From contig CM019237.1 in assembly GCA_009741485.1 (NCBI GenBank), positions 50,096,050 to 50,160,049 of the forward strand: DNA of 64,000 bases, read 5' to 3'. The notes beneath the pieces are model-generated. The model was not told where the DNA came from. It saw only the letters and a program-made list of their open reading frames with translations, and searched no databases. This DNA is from Malurus cyaneus samueli (taxonomy: Eukaryota; Chordata; Aves; Passeriformes; Maluridae). This document shows positions 45,651-59,985 of this stretch, in pieces. Position 1 is the first letter of the stretch; each line of letters starts with the position of its first letter. A program made the position numbers and the translations under genes.

Positions 45651-46152
45651 AAGAACTTTATTGTGGGACAAGCCTCTTTTATCCACTTTAGCAACCAGCG
45701 CATACATTTGTGTCAAACATACATTGGTCAGTGAGGCTGTCACTTTCTACTCAACAGCATAGGATTGGTAGGTTTGCAAAAGCTACAGTATTAGTAATGT
45801 TTATAATTGTAAGCCAGCTGCATTATCAATTCTACATTCCAATCTTCTTTTTCTCAAGACAGCCAAGGACGTGGCGTTTTATTCCCATGCAAGCTGTTAA
45901 CACTCCCTACAATTTTCAATTCATGATGGTTTTTGATGGAGGATGGGCACTTCTGCCTCAGAAAGTGTCACTCCTACTGTACAGGCATTTTTGTGGCTTG
46001 GAAAAAAATAGGGGAGAAGCTCTTTTGATAGTAGAGTACATTGGCGGAAGGACTCTTATGTTTGATTGCAAACTACAGCAGGCTGTAGTTACTGCAGGGG
46101 CAGTTAAGGATTTATGAGTTGTTTGCCATCTAGATAAAAGAAAAGCTGGCAT
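45651..46152. other. Unrecognised segment with open frames and a poly(A)-like site
   Basis: On the minus strand, CCCACAATAAAG (about 45660) is followed by TTCTTTCTTTCTG and a TTTTTTGTGTGTTTTGT tract, a good-looking polyadenylation context. A minus-strand transcript could therefore end here. On the plus strand a 135-codon frame (45710-46117) is open, with no family resemblance. Neither is established; a terminal noncoding exon is as likely as anything. Confidence 0.2.
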
Positions 46153-48124
46153 ACAAGTGGTCTATTGTCTTCCAGTTTTGCTTTGCAAGTTTTGAGTGTG
46201 ACTTTGCCATTATAGCAGGGCAGTAAAAAGAGACAGAAATGCACACTTTCAGAAATGTCTTATAACACACATCAGAAGAAGGAAAGAATGCTCTTCATTC
46301 CTTATTTATGAAAGGAAGCTAACAAGCAAAGGAAAACAGACAGTGCATCTTCCTCCCACATCCAACTGTCAGAATTGATGTCGTGGAAGGAATGGCACTC
46401 ACCATTTGTTCTTGCATCAGCTGCTTTTCAACCATGCATATAATTCACAGATAAATTACACTGAGGACAACAAAAAGCATTTATTTCTTTAAACATTCAA
46501 TGAAATGTTATGATTAGGATGAAAGTTTTCCACTGAAGTTTCTCCTCCACCAAGATAAATGGTTATTTTAATGAAAGTTCTGTTTGCACATAAATGGTGA
46601 AAATGAATTAATGAGAACTTCATTTTTTCAGTGTTTAAGGTGGAAAATGCCAATTTAGACTTTGCAAACCATTATGTTACAGTTTCCAAGTCCTAGGATT
46701 TCATGAGATTATTTTCATTAGTTCAAATAAATCTGCTTTTGAAGATGATATTTACAGAAACAGCTACACCAGTGCAAGCAGTCAACACATTCAGTTATCC
46801 AAGCACAAACAAGCACCGGCTGTGGTGCTCCCTTTCCCTTGCTAGCAGTAATGATTATTCCTGCGTGACTACCTGTAGATCAACTGTCCTCAACAAAAGA
46901 CAGATGATGGAAAAAGATCTACTGGGACAGGTCTTTCTGTGAAAAAATTCTCCATAAAATATTTTGAAGAATGTGCTTACAAAATGCGTAGTCCTTTCTA
47001 GCTGATTGCAAAACATACTGCAAGAACTTTTGGGCTGTTTGTTATTTTGCTTAGGGCTTAAACCAGATGTGGCCAACCTTCATGACCCCACAAACCATTT
47101 ATTGTAAGTATGAAAACATTGCTGCCATTCTGCAGAATATCCTATGCTCATTACAAATAAAACCATTCTTATTCGCATTTCCTGTTCTTGAACTTCTTGG
47201 GTCATAAGGGTCAGCAATGCAAGGTGAGTACACATAGGTATGAAATAGCGAAGGGCATGACTGAAGGAGGGAAAAGCAATTTGTGGAAATTATGAAATAG
47301 GAAAATTGGAATTGTCCCAGGAAAGAACTGGGGACCATAAACAGGAGGAGGTGTACCTGGAAGGAAAACACAAGGATAGTACACTGTACTGATTCGTGTG
47401 TGTTTGTGTTTTTTAAATGCCTGACAGCTCATATGATTTTACCTCAGCTTTCAATATTGGTGAATACATTTTTTATTTCCTCCTCAGGCCACTATGCCCC
47501 ATGGCCTCCCTGAGCAGCTTTAAATAATTTGCCTCCTTCTACCACCCAGCTGTATCTCTCTTATGAGAAGCAAGAATGCTTTCCCTCTCCTCCAGGTGGA
47601 TGATGCTTCCTGAACTGCACTTCTTCAATTCACCTCTTAATGTTAAGCAGGGATCAAAAAATATTTGCCAGAACAATGATGATGTCTTTTGAACTGAGTT
47701 TACTGAGGAAAAAATACCTTCCCTGTCTGTTTGTGGATTCAAACAGACCAAAATCCTTTCACTGGTCCAAGCTGTGATTCTGTGCTTGGCTGGGCAGAAC
47801 TGGAAATGATAGGTTTGGAGGAAAATATCTGGGAGGGTCAACGACCCCAAAGCTTTCAAGAGAACTGAGTGGAGGGGAAATTGTGTTTAAGATAAATGCT
47901 TAAAATTGCTAGAAAATACAACAAAAAAAAGAATTAAAAGTTTCAGAAGAAATGTTGGTATTCTGCAGGGCTCACTAGGCAGTAAAAGTTGAGGAGTTTT
48001 GGAGAATGTATTGAATTTAATTGGATTTTCTGCCTGGTCCATTTCCATATGTCATTCAGGTGAGGTTTGCATGTGTCTGATAAATGGCTGTTATGGTAGG
48101 ATGGTGCCATAGCAATGGAAAGAT
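46153..48124. other. Intergenic, no gene recognised
   Basis: No repeat family or coding block could be supported. Confidence 0.5.
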
Positions 48125-48190
48125 GGGATTGTCAGCCTGGATCAGAGTAGTGGTCCATCTCGTCCAGCAGCCTGGATCTGTGCAAAGTTT
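48125..48190. repeat. Possible ancient CR1/L3-like remnant
   Basis: CAGCCTGGATCAGAGTAGTG, GTCCATCTCGTCCAGCAGCC and TGGATCTGTG resemble the GATCAGA...GGTCCATCTAG-CCAGTATCCTG block of old CR1-like repeats shared by reptiles and birds. Judged by eye only. Confidence 0.35.
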
Positions 48191-51100
48191 AAGTGTGTTG
48201 GAGAGCAGCATAAAGAAGAGAGTGACTCTCAAATTACTTGTGCTACTACAGACAGAACAAGTGTGGGAGTGTTGATCTTCTTCCATGAAAAACAAGGGCA
48301 GAGAGCAGAACTGCTCCACCTTAAATCCCCTGGTAAGCATTCCCAAGCTCCTGGCAGGAAATTCCTTAGGTCCAGGCAGGACAGCACCCTCAGTCCACCC
48401 TCCTGTGGCCTTGCAAGCTATTCTACCAAGCACCCAAAGCCAGTTACATTCGTGGGTTTTCATAACATTATAAATATAATTATAAGAAACAGCTGTCCCT
48501 TACAGTATGTGCCTGTGCCTTTCTACTCCAGACTTACACAAACATCAAGGGATTACAGGAAAACACAAAAGCAGCTATTAAAATATCACAGAATAACCAT
48601 TAGGTAGATAGGAGAGTAAGTTCACATGAGAGACAGAGTGGGAGATTGTATCTCTGATTTCCAAATTAGTGGAGTTTTCTTCAAGCACAACTGTGCTTGT
48701 CAGACAACACTGAGGCTCCAGGCTGAGGAAAACACCATGAAACAACTCATTTATATCCAGAGTTTAATTGACTGTGCTCATTATTTGTACATGGGTAGCT
48801 AGATACCATTGTTGAAGATGTTACTTGGGACCAGACCATTTATCAAGTGTAATTAATGTGTCAGGCTTTAGTTTGAAAACCTTGCACTGATAATACTAAC
48901 TTCTCTATTCTAAGTTGGATTATCCACATCAAGTTTTTAGCAAAAGAACTGTCATGATAAGACTAAAAATACAATGGCTTCGTTCTTTTTCTAACTTAGT
49001 CTCCATATTTTACAGATATTACCTGGCAAAATAAAACAAAACAGTCCCGGTACCATTTCACTTGACATGAACCAAAAGAAACTACAGAATCAAGTAAAAA
49101 TCTCACAGAGGTGGGACTTTAAAAGGCAATTATCTCTGAGTATTGATGAAGCACTGCAGAAATCTGTATTTGCTCAAGTTTTCATCCTTAGTCCTAAGAC
49201 CCTGATTCAGGGTGTCAGACACAACATAGCTAAAATTTGGGCAAAAATGCTTTTACCATTATGACTCAATTCCCATATGGCATGAATTTGCCCTGAGGCT
49301 GGCACACCAAACCAAGGTGTTAAGTCTTTAAGCAATGGAGAGCAACCTCTTGTTGTTGAAAGGTTCAGCATTCATGCTGAGCCCTACAAAATCTTGCAGA
49401 AAAAAGTGTTACTCTTTCATAAATGTCGATGTATAAAGAAAAAAAATTCTTCAAACTTCTTTTCCTTTCAGAAGCAGGACTCGCAGTAACACAGCTATGA
49501 AATGCCAACTATGAACATTTCCCCTGGTGATCTGAGGAGAAAGTGCTAATTTGGATCAGCTCTTTGTAGCACCAGTGCTCTGGATAGCATCTGGATAAAT
49601 CTTGCCTACATTTAAACTCACTTCTGGTTTGTTTGTGGACTCACTATTTTTCTACCATAAAAAATAAGAGTGGTCAGATAAAAGAAAAGTTCTGTGAAAT
49701 CACAGAACAGTACATTAAGAAAAATTACTGCAATACATTCTTTCCAACAACAGCTTGCAGTACTACATGAAGAGGCAATGAAAGATGAGCAGTCTTGGCC
49801 AAATACTTCCAGTCCATAGTCCTAACTCTGAAAACAGATAAAATGCTAATTCAAGGTTAGCTTCAGTACACAGAAATCTCAACTTTTACAAGTGGAGTTC
49901 ATATTCAAAACATGTAGGTCAGGGCAATTTTTTATTATATGTGAAATGTCATGTCACTCCTTGTCTCGGTGACTGAATGATTTTTGCATTTATATAATAC
50001 ATATTGGGATGTGTTCAGGAAATGTTTAAGGAGGTTTTCACATAATTACTTATCTAATTTAAAATCTCAATTGGTTAGTATCAAATCGTGTATCCTCTTC
50101 CATTTGCAAAATTAACTACAGATTAAACTTATTATTGTAGGATTGCAGGTTTGTATTTCCTGTTCTCATTGACAAGACTTGTTTCCCTATCCTGTATTGA
50201 TGAAATCATCTTGTAATTGAGTTTCTTTGTAAAATACAATAGCAGCCCAATATAGCCTAAAGATTCTCTATCACCTCCATCATTAAAACCTCCAGTTATT
50301 TATCCAGACCTTGAAAACAGAGCTCTTAAATGCCTGAGCTTGGCTGATAATTGAATGTCTCTCCCTGCACAGGTACTAGTTAAGGGAACTGCAGCAGTAC
50401 AGAAATACAACTTTTATTCTTTCCAACGTTCTGGCTATTTACAGTATCACATGCCTGAAATGATCACAGATGCAAGCCTCTGTTGTTGGGAAAGTTCAAA
50501 GTGTAGGTTTTGATCCAAGAAAAAATTACATGTAAAGGGACAAAGGTAACCTTATCTCTGAACAAAGGAAAATAGAGTGGAATGGTGAGAGATGAGAAAA
50601 AAATGTAGTGGCTCTGATGTCCCCATGAAACCTCAGCAATCCACCACAGCATCACTGCACTCGGTGCTTTAAGCAAAACCTCTCTAAAGTTTCCAATCCT
50701 ACTGCAGTCAGCTGGAGGGCTGCCATTCACCTTCAGAGGGAATGCTGTTCCAATCCCACCCTGTTTTTTCATCTCCTGTTAAAATTCACTCAAAACTCAC
50801 AAGACTCCTCTGAGCGTTCACAGCTGTCACAAATTCATAGGGTGAGATTGAGCTTTGAAAGTTGTGTAACTTGAAGAAATTTTTTATTTAGTTTCATAGA
50901 TTTTTCAAATTAAAGTGTGAACATCTGGGATTTGGCTGTACCAGTATTTGCTGTATTCCTAAAACAGTCGATGCTATATGCCTAGCAAACCCACTGCATT
51001 TTCAAGTGAAGAACACTTGTAAAGTTTCTTAGGGCTGACAGAGATTATTGTCTTTCAGTGAATTCAGGCAAATACCAGGGCATAACAGTTGCAATTATTT

Positions 51101-54100
51101 CTAAGAGGTTAAGTTCCTCTTCATTCCTTGTGGATAGGGAGAATATGGGTTTGAATGAACTATTTCCACTAAAGGCAGGAAAATTACATGGATTTAAAGG
51201 TCTGTAGGTTTCTGCTGAAAATGGATATCAGTTAATATTCTGTATTTTGGAGTGTAAATAAAGGCCATCAACACCAGCCACAACTTCTTTTGAATTCCTT
51301 AACAGACTTCAGCCAAAATCATCTCAAAATTCATTTTTCTGAGTGCATTTTACAGACAACTTCAGATTCTTTTTTATTGTGCTAGTTTACAAAAAATCTT
51401 AAGGACTTGCATCTTCACAGAAGAAACCAATTTGTAATTGGTGCAGAATTACTGGAGGAAGAAACACCTACCTTTAAAAACATCTCTTACCCTGAACACC
51501 TGTGAGCTTTTAATCAGTAAAGCATCCCATAACATTCTTGTTTTCATGAGAAACCACATTCACGGTTCTTTGGGATGTTTGGGTTGGGATTTCAAGGTAT
51601 GTTTTCTACCAAAAGTTTTACTGCAAACTATGCCAACTATCATTTTTTAAAACCTGATTTTAAATCTATTCTGTGAGCAAACTAAAGAAAGATGTGAAAT
51701 TATTTGTGTGACTTTTTCACTCTGCACCTTTGCAAGCTCTTTCAGAAGATGAAAGCCTCAAATACCAGCAGTGAGTTTTACATGACCTGCGGTGACAAAA
51801 ATGTTAATTTAGAGATTGTGGATGGCAAATGTGAGAAGGAGCTGTATAGACCACAATTTTCAAAGGATGGTAGAGACAGGGACAACTTTAAAGGCTTTAA
51901 TTTTATAGGAAATAAAACCTGCTCTGCAAATGTTGTTACTTCTTTGTAAAACAAGTCCCAGTGGCATGGCATAGGCTGCCGAATTTAAGAAAAAAATCTT
52001 TATTTACTTTCTGAGCCCCCAGCACATGAATTTCTTCATTTTACTTTTCGGAAAGTCAATGATAAAAAGGCCTAACTACTCTTCCAAGTCACGCACTTAA
52101 GCAATGCCAGAATTGAATGTGAACCTGGCTGCTCTCAGGTGCTCATTATGCCCAAGGCAGCCATACAGAATTTTCCTCAGCACATTTTTTGATAAGGAGT
52201 GATTTTTTTCCAATAGAAAAATCCATTTAAAATGTAAAATCAGTCTTGTGCAGAATCCTTCTGCATTGCCAAGGTGATGTAATTACAAGTAGCATTCAAA
52301 TCACTCACTGGTTGAGCATTAATTACAGTTTTGCTCTACTACAGTTTGGGAAAAAAAAAATCAAACTTCATTAGAGCAAAAATGAATATCAAGGGGTGTG
52401 ATTGCGACTCATTTATTGCCTTTCCAACTGCTTTTAAAAAGAGACTGTTTTACCAAAACTGGAATGTTTTTCTATTTTCATGTTTGGTGTGTATGTTTCT
52501 GGATATTCCATAAATTCTTTCTTTTAATGTTTAAAACCAGTTTTTGCTGAATGCACCTTTATAAATATAATACACACCCTCTCCCCAGAATCTATGTGAA
52601 ACTTATCCATAAAATTTCACAGGGATGTCAAAACATAAACTTACTTCATGGCTCTTTTTTTTTTTTCTGAGCAAGCTAGGCTTCATTTTGGGCAGCATCT
52701 CCACTGTTGCAGATTTTCCACGAGGTTGTGGGGTAGGTGAAGATTTCATTGGCAGGAATGGAAACAAATGATTTTTTTTAAGCACAAAGATTTCATGATG
52801 AAAGAAGTTGCAACTCTCCTTGACTATAGTTTGACTTCTACCAAGCTAGAATTCCTTAAACTTCCCTCAGCTTTATTTTCCAGTGTTGGAAGTCCCACAA
52901 CATTGCGAGATACTGACAAAGAGGTTTGGGTTTTTTGTAATGAAAATAAGATTACATAACCTGTGATGTGGATCCAAAATACAGACAATCTAGAGTGGCT
53001 GCACAAATACCATTTCTATTTCTAGTTCTGGGTGTTTTAAAACTCTCACTAAATTATGGTAAAGTAAAACAAAACCAAAGCAATCTACATTTTAATAATT
53101 TTATAATGAAGTAGTCACTGAAAATTCAAAACCGAGGAAATACCATTGCTTTTTCTCTTGGTACTTTTTGACACCTGAGGAGTCAGTTTAAGACTATACA
53201 CAGTAAAGTGGTTTTTATTCATATATAATATGGAGCTGAAAAGTAATTTCTGGCTCAAACTGCAGCAAAGCAGCAAATGCATTCAGAGCAGGATGCACTA
53301 TGAGTATCAAAAGCAAGATGGAATGAAGTCTACATCCCTCTTACTCTTTCTAATATAATAGTTTTTGCTGCAATGGATAGCACTGAAAAAAAAATATTCC
53401 TTTTTAGTTTAATAGCAAAGAAACAAACTTAGGCCTTCTGGGTTCATCTTGTGCATGAAAGGCACTCAGTTTATGCACGTACAGTGGCCTCACACAGAAA
53501 CAATTTCTTGTCATTAAGGATATCATTAAAGCCTTGTTCTTAGCACTCTGCTCAGCTGATGTGAGTTGCATTTTGGTTCTTTTTATAAAGCCATCACAGT
53601 GACCTCATCCCTTTCTTTTAAATAAAGAACCAAAACCAAACCCACTTCCATTTTGACTGGGATGTTTCTTGCTGTATCCCAGTCAAACACTGGTTCCAAA
53701 ACTGAAAAGGAACAAACACCATCTTCAACAAGATTGTGTAACAAGTTTCAATGGAACGAAGAGAAATTATTTGGGACAAATTCAGATTAAGTCAGGACTT
53801 TAGTTGTTCTTCTCCTTTTACTTTAACCACATGTTAAGAGTTGAAATTAAAATCCATATTGATTAAACATCATATTTCATATCTACATATATAAGACAGA
53901 CTACCAGTGGTATTTTTTTATAAGTAGACTCCTTTATTTCAAGGTAGAACTCATCTAAAGATGAATCTTCCTGTAAATAAAAAGCAAATTATAAAGAAGG
54001 CATCCTAACCTTTCAAAATATATGTGATGCTTCCATTTATTAAATTTCTGAAACTCCAGCTTTGTTTTCGTGACCTTGAGTAGAATATATTTCTTCACTC

Positions 54101-55433
54101 TGTGAGAGTATTCATATAAATATAGGTGTGAATATAATAGGTTAGTAACAGAAATTCTACCTGTTTCCTCCATAGAAATGTACTGCTAAAGATAAAGGGG
54201 ATTAAGAAATTACTAAAAGAGCTGCTGTGCTAAATTTATTAGCTTATTCATGGAGTTTAACTAGTTTCAGCCTTAGATGAATAAATTGGGAATTACTTCC
54301 CCCAAGAACCCAAAACTAAAGCAAAGCAGGTCCCACCTGCAAGCAGCAGGGACTTGGATGGAATCTGTGCAGCGAAGCTGAGGTCCATATCCAGTCAAAA
54401 CCAAACCTCTGAGTCATGAGAGATTTTCCTCACATCACTCTGAGGCAAACTTTGTGCCCACATTTCCGTAGCTCAATGTAACAAATGCCTCCTGAATTAT
54501 TGAAAACAGGTTCTCTCCGAGGGATTTGTGTCCAGCAGATCACAAGTGCTTTTCCTTCAACTCAAAAGCCAACTTTGCTGCCAGGCACTGTAGTCACAGC
54601 AATCCTTTAAAAACACCTCACCCCATGTGTAAAAGTCACGTAAAAGGAACATTGTGCTTTGTTTGGGCTCTGAGCAGGTAGAAACAGCAGCATTTTCTCT
54701 TTGACAAACTGCCTGCAACTTGCATGAGCTCCTAAGCCCACCAAACACTATCAGATTTCAGGAACTGAAGAGAAAAAAATTTAATGGGCAAAGAGATAGC
54801 ATGGGCTGTGGACTGAACCCAGGCAGAGCCACAGAAGCCTTCTGGAGGCTGAGTGCTTTCCCTGTCCATTAGTTATTAAAAAAGTTATTAACTGTTGTGC
54901 ACAAGCTCGTGGACATACGACTTACTCTGTAAAATCATATCCACAGGGAAGTTTTCACTCGGGTTTCAGTATTTTTTGTTTACCCCACTTGCAGATTCTG
55001 AACAAGAAAGCACAAGGACCTCCCTGCCTCACATCTCTATGTTCATCTGTGGATACACAAAAAACCCATCTGTTTATAGACACAGAGCTGTCTGCACTAA
55101 GGTCATTACCAGGATTTTAATAATCTAACTATAATTACTTGCCCAAGAGTACCTGAGACCCTTTCTAATATTAGATATCTACTATGTGAACCAATTCCAA
55201 ATCCTTCCTTCATTTTCCAACAAATTATTGTCAGAACTACGGAAGAATATTCACACAGTGGGTTAGAGCAATTCAGTTTATTATTCAGACTTTACTTTAA
55301 TCTGAGTTTGATTTTAATCCCATTTCCCTTCCTGAAGGAAGAAAGCATGGATCATTAGAAGCACTAAATCTGGAAACTGGCAGAGTGGAAACAGAGACAG
55401 TCTTTCAAAAAATAGAAATAACTTTTCTGTTGG
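48191..55433. other. Intergenic, no gene recognised
   Basis: More than 7 kb without a supported exon, RNA or recent repeat. AT-rich throughout, with only short chance open frames. Confidence 0.5.
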
Positions 55434-56255
55434 AATCACAGAATCATTTAGGTTGGAAAGGACTTTTAAGATCATCAAGTCCAGCTGTTCCCCCATCACT
55501 GTCAAGTCCACCACTAACCCATGACCCTACGTATAACTCCTGCACATCTTTCAAATCCCTCCAGGGATGATGACTCAAACACTGCCCTGGACAGCATGTT
55601 CTATGGCTGACAACCTTTTTGCTGAAGAAATTTTCCCAAATATCCAATCTAACCTTCTTGCCACAGCTTGAAGCCATTTCCTTTCATCCTGTCCCTTGTC
55701 CCGGAGCAGACCCATCCCCTGGCTGTCCCCTCCTGTCAGGGAGTTGTGCAGAGCCAGAAGGTCCCCCTGAGCCTCCTTTTCTCCAGGCTGAGCCCCCCAG
55801 CTCCCTCAGCCTCCTCGTTCTCCAGACCCTTCCCCAGCTCGTTCCTTCTCTGGACACCTCCAGCCCTCAATGTCCTTCTCTAGTGAGGGGCCCAGAACTG
55901 GACACAGGATTTGAGGTGTGGCCTCAGCAGTGGCCAGCACAGGGACAGTCACTGCCCTGGCCCTGCTGCACCCCATGGCTGGCACAGCCCAGGTGCATTG
56001 GCCTCTTGCCCCCTGGGCACAGCTGGGCTCAGTCCAGCTACTGTCCCCAGCCCCCCAGGGCCTTTCCCAGCTTTCCAGCCCCTCTGGCCCAGCCTGGAGC
56101 TGCAGGGGTTGGTGTGACCCAAGAACCCGGCCCCATCCTTGGCCCTGTTGACTGTCAGACCCCCTGGATCCAGCCCATCCAGATCCCTTGCTACCCTGCA
56201 GCAGACCAACACTCTCCCACAGCGTGGTGTTATCTGCTGCCAGCACAAATGCTGA
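55434..56255 (-). repeat. Long CR1 copy, about 0.8 kb
   Basis: The plus strand shows ATCACAGAATCATTTAGGTT, then CCTCCTTTTCTCCAGGCTGA, GAACTGGACACAGGATTTGA and CATCCAGATCCCTTGCTACC, in reverse-complement CR1 order. Frequent one-base losses in homopolymers relative to the 44.4-kb copy. The 227-codon plus-strand frame at 55619-56302 is antisense CR1. Confidence 0.92.
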
Positions 56256-57261
56256 GCCTTGTTGAGCCTCCTTTAACTGCAAGTGAATGCCATTTGCCTT
56301 GAGCTTGTGCCACCTGCAGCCACTGCCACTGCATGCACATAGGGTGCAGCCCAGCAGCACAGTCCCCTTAGGTGACAATTACAGGTGACAGACAGCCTCC
56401 TCTGCTTTACTGGTCTCTTTTCTGAGGCCTCTGCCTGAGCATTGCTACAATGCAACAAAAATGACCACAAATGGAGTGAACCTCAATGTAAAGAGAAATT
56501 GCTTCGACTATCCCTACTAGAACCATGCTAGTCTGCATTTTTTACATATGGCTCTTATTTTCTTCATGCAGCACCCAGAAACCAAAATGGGGCAGAATTC
56601 CACCACTGTGCTTCATTGATGCGGGATATCTAAATAAATATTTCAGTAAACATGGAAGTGTTAATCTAAACAGCCTTAGCAGGCTGAGCACTCACCAGCT
56701 CCTATCAGCAAAATCATAATGAAATAAATAACCAGAGCATGGAAGTGTTAACAGGGAGATGAAACAGCAAAGCATAAACCTGTTGTTGAGCATTGGAATT
56801 AGAACATTGGTACTGATGCACACACTGGGGTGACACGAAAAGCAAACAAGGGGCAGACACTTCTATTTGGTGCCCTTTCCAAAAAGTTCCTGCAATATCA
56901 TCTAACAGGAGTTTACAGCAAGGGCTGCACTCTTCTGCCAGTAAACTTTGGTTTTGCCAGTGGAACAGATTGCAATTGACAGGTGAGAAAAGCCATGCTT
57001 GTAATCATTATACATCTAAATAATTCAATTTTCCACTGATTCTAAATTTAGTACCTCAGTGGTTACCAGGCCAACACAGTACTTGCTAATTAGATACGTG
57101 CAATTCCCACTAGGGTAACGAAGCAAGTCTTGGCCTTTGGGCTTGCAAAGGCAGCTGGCACAAAGGCACCAAGTGGCTCAGAACCATGTCAAAGTGACAT
57201 CTGGTTCTGCAATGGCCCAGCCTATCATTAACTACTGTCCATCCTCCAGACAGTTCCCACT
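56256..57261. other. Intergenic, no gene recognised
   Basis: No recognised feature. Confidence 0.45.
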
Positions 57262-57453
57262 TTAGATGTCTGTGGTGACAGCTATTCCTCGGGGGAGAAG
57301 CCTCCTAGCAAAAGTGCTGCTTTCCAGGGCGAGATCTCGCTTGTTCACACGCTTTGGAAGGCGCAACGCAACAGACTGAGGGGGCACCTTAGAGGAAGCA
57401 TTTCTCTGAGAAATTGTGCTTGTAAACTCTCTCTCTTGCTTCATCTCGCCCAC
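57262..57453 (-). other. Candidate unrecognised terminal exon or conserved CpG-bearing element
   Basis: On the minus strand, CCCGTTTGCAG| precedes an open frame starting VGEMKQEREFTSTISQ and ending RRLLPRGIAVTTDI and TAA, about 62 residues. The stretch has about eight CpGs in 200 bp in a CpG-poor region, and the frame is basic with an unskewed composition. It also holds a 12-bp palindrome (57329-57340). I do not recognise the protein, no partner exon was found, and chance remains likely. Confidence 0.2.
57329..57340. repeat. 12-bp perfect palindrome GCGAGATCTCGC
   Basis: Self-complementary and CpG-containing, inside the candidate segment above. No factor is assigned with confidence. Confidence 0.5.
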
Positions 57454-57479
57454 CTGCAAACGGGCATGACTCTGGCTAG

Positions 57480-59985
57480 AGGGATTTTGCTTTTAGAAAC
57501 AGTTGCCAAATACAAACTGGAATTAAGATATATGGAAACTGTGGAGTTTGTTTGTTATTTGGCCTCATATCCAAGGCAAACAGATAAAAACAGTGGACAG
57601 TGTATTCAGAGGAACTTACACACGGTAGTGGCTTCTCTTGGTTCTCCAACAGACCCCTATTTTGGAACGTCTGTTGGGGTCAGGTGATTTCTAAAGGCTC
57701 ACATATAAAATAAATAACATCAGCCTGTGTTTTATAAAGTAATTTATCTATAAATACCATGAAGGTGTAAACCATCCTTCTTTAGGTTCCACTTTGACCT
57801 TTGATTTTTCTCCTCCCTTACAAATGTAACTCACAGACACCGTTGTGTTTATTGGTGAACAGCTTATTCCTCTGATCTCTCATCAACTGATTCTTGAATT
57901 TTCATCAAATTCACATTCAATGTTGGCTTGGACTTGGTGCATTACAGGGGAAATGATTCAGAATACTGAGAAGCTTTCAGCAGCTTAGTCATGTCCTCTT
58001 AATGTGAAATCACAGCTCTATCCAAGCTGGGTGTCTTACTAACAAAAAAACAGGCAGAAAAGGGACACTGATTTTAGTTTAATCACTTCTACATTTTTCT
58101 TTCTCAGAGTGCATTACTTAGCAATTATTCAAGGGTAATAACACTATTCCAGAAAAGTTGCATATTCCTTTCTTATTCTTCCTTTGCATTAGTTTCTTGA
58201 AAAGGTTACTTCAAACCAGAAAGGCTTCTATTTTTCCATTTTATTATATTACAATATTTGCACTTGTGAGGGGAATAAAAAGTAGTTTAGAATAAGAAAA
58301 ATTCAAAATTTCTTCTAAAATAAATATTACAAATAAAAGTACTGACTGAAAGAGTAACTCCATATAACTGACATGATTCCCACTACTGCTCTATTAACAA
58401 AAAAATTCTAGGGTTTTTTTTTCAGAAGCAGCAGGCATGCCAACAGTGATGTACCTGAAAGCAGGCTCTGTGTCCACAGCCCATGTGAGAAATGTAAGGT
58501 GCAATTCAGCCTTGTTATCTACATATGTTTTCTAAGTAATTATTCCTGTAGCAGATTTACATTGCCATTTAATCATGGGTGACAGGTTTCCCATGATTTT
58601 AAGCTTCAGGCAATTTGTGAAAGAAACTCAGCCTTTCTCCTGGTACTGGTGTTTAGGAGAAGAAGGAGGTCAGAGCATTTCCCTGAGTGGGGTTACATTG
58701 CACAGATAATTAAACTTTATCGCTACCCACTGACGTTAAGGTTTGCATCCAAACTTTCAGCACAATTGCTGTGGGAGCAATTGAAATAAAAGTGTCCTGA
58801 CTCTCCAAGCCATTGAGCTTTTGTGATTTGAAGGTTTTTCTGGCTCAAAAAATGCAACTGAGGATTAAGCTTCAAGGAAGATTTTGCAGGAGGAGGTTCT
58901 ATACAGTACCTACCCTGAAAGGATACAGTCACATACATACCTGTTGAGGTCTTGAGTCAGTACCTATTAAACAGGAAGGAAAGTACTCGTGGAAGCCTGT
59001 GAATTGCTGACTCTTTGGAAGACCAAAGAGCAAAATAATTTGTAATCTACATTGGCTTTGGTGATCAACAAGGATTATTGTTGAATCTAATGATTGCTGA
59101 GTCAAAACATTTGAAGTTCCTTATCTACTGTGGTTTTTCAACAAAATGGTCCTCTCCCACATGATTTTTAAGTAGCTGCCTTGTTAGATTTAAAACTTTT
59201 CTGCAATGCCCATTAGGCTGCTGCCTGAGAAGATAACTGGATTGAGTTCACCCACCCTTTTTTCACCAGTACAATTACTTTACTGCAACTTGAAATTGGA
59301 CTTTGGTCGTTAGAGCCTTTGCTTGGTCTAATACTGTGAGTAGTACATACCCTTAATGTTTGACTGCCTGCTCAGAGCCAGCACAGGAATCAACATTCAC
59401 ATTACTGAGGTCTTTTCTTGTAAGATTTGATAGCAACAACTTTTAAAGCACTTTTTTTTTAATACAGCATGTAAAATGTTTCAGAATTATATACTAATAT
59501 ACTACAGCCAAGATCTTCAAACTGAGAACAGGCAAAAAAGTTGATTCTCCGAGGAAAAAAACAAAACCATATGTCAAAAATATCTAATTAGGTGCAGAAA
59601 TAAGAATGTCACCATTTTTGGGAAACATCATTAAAAGACACAACAGCCCCTCCGGTCATATTTAGTTAACAATTCTTCAGAATACCCTTTGTGACTCTGT
59701 CAGTTCTCATGTGAAAAACAAAGTCATGAGCTTCACCTGACACTCAGAAGTGCTAGAGAAGCAGCAAAACTTGTGGTGAAACTACTCAGTGCCTGCAGCA
59801 AGAAAACTGGAGTGATAGCACAGAAAATTGATGAGTAAATATCATACGTTTAACATCTGCTAGTACGGAATCAGCTGAGCTGCTTTAAACTTTGGACCAA
59901 GCACAGGGGGCGACAAATTTCCATGCCTGTAAACCTACTCTTGGATTCTGTCTGCCACTTCCTACCTACTGACCTGATCTCCTGA
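57480..59985. other. Intergenic, no gene recognised
   Basis: No recognised feature in about 2.5 kb. Confidence 0.5.

Noticed and set aside
55619..56302. 227-codon plus-strand frame, the longest in the window
   Set aside because: Antisense CR1. The same block appears at 44.7 kb and 32.8 kb in repeat context, so the long frame reflects GC-rich repeat sequence.
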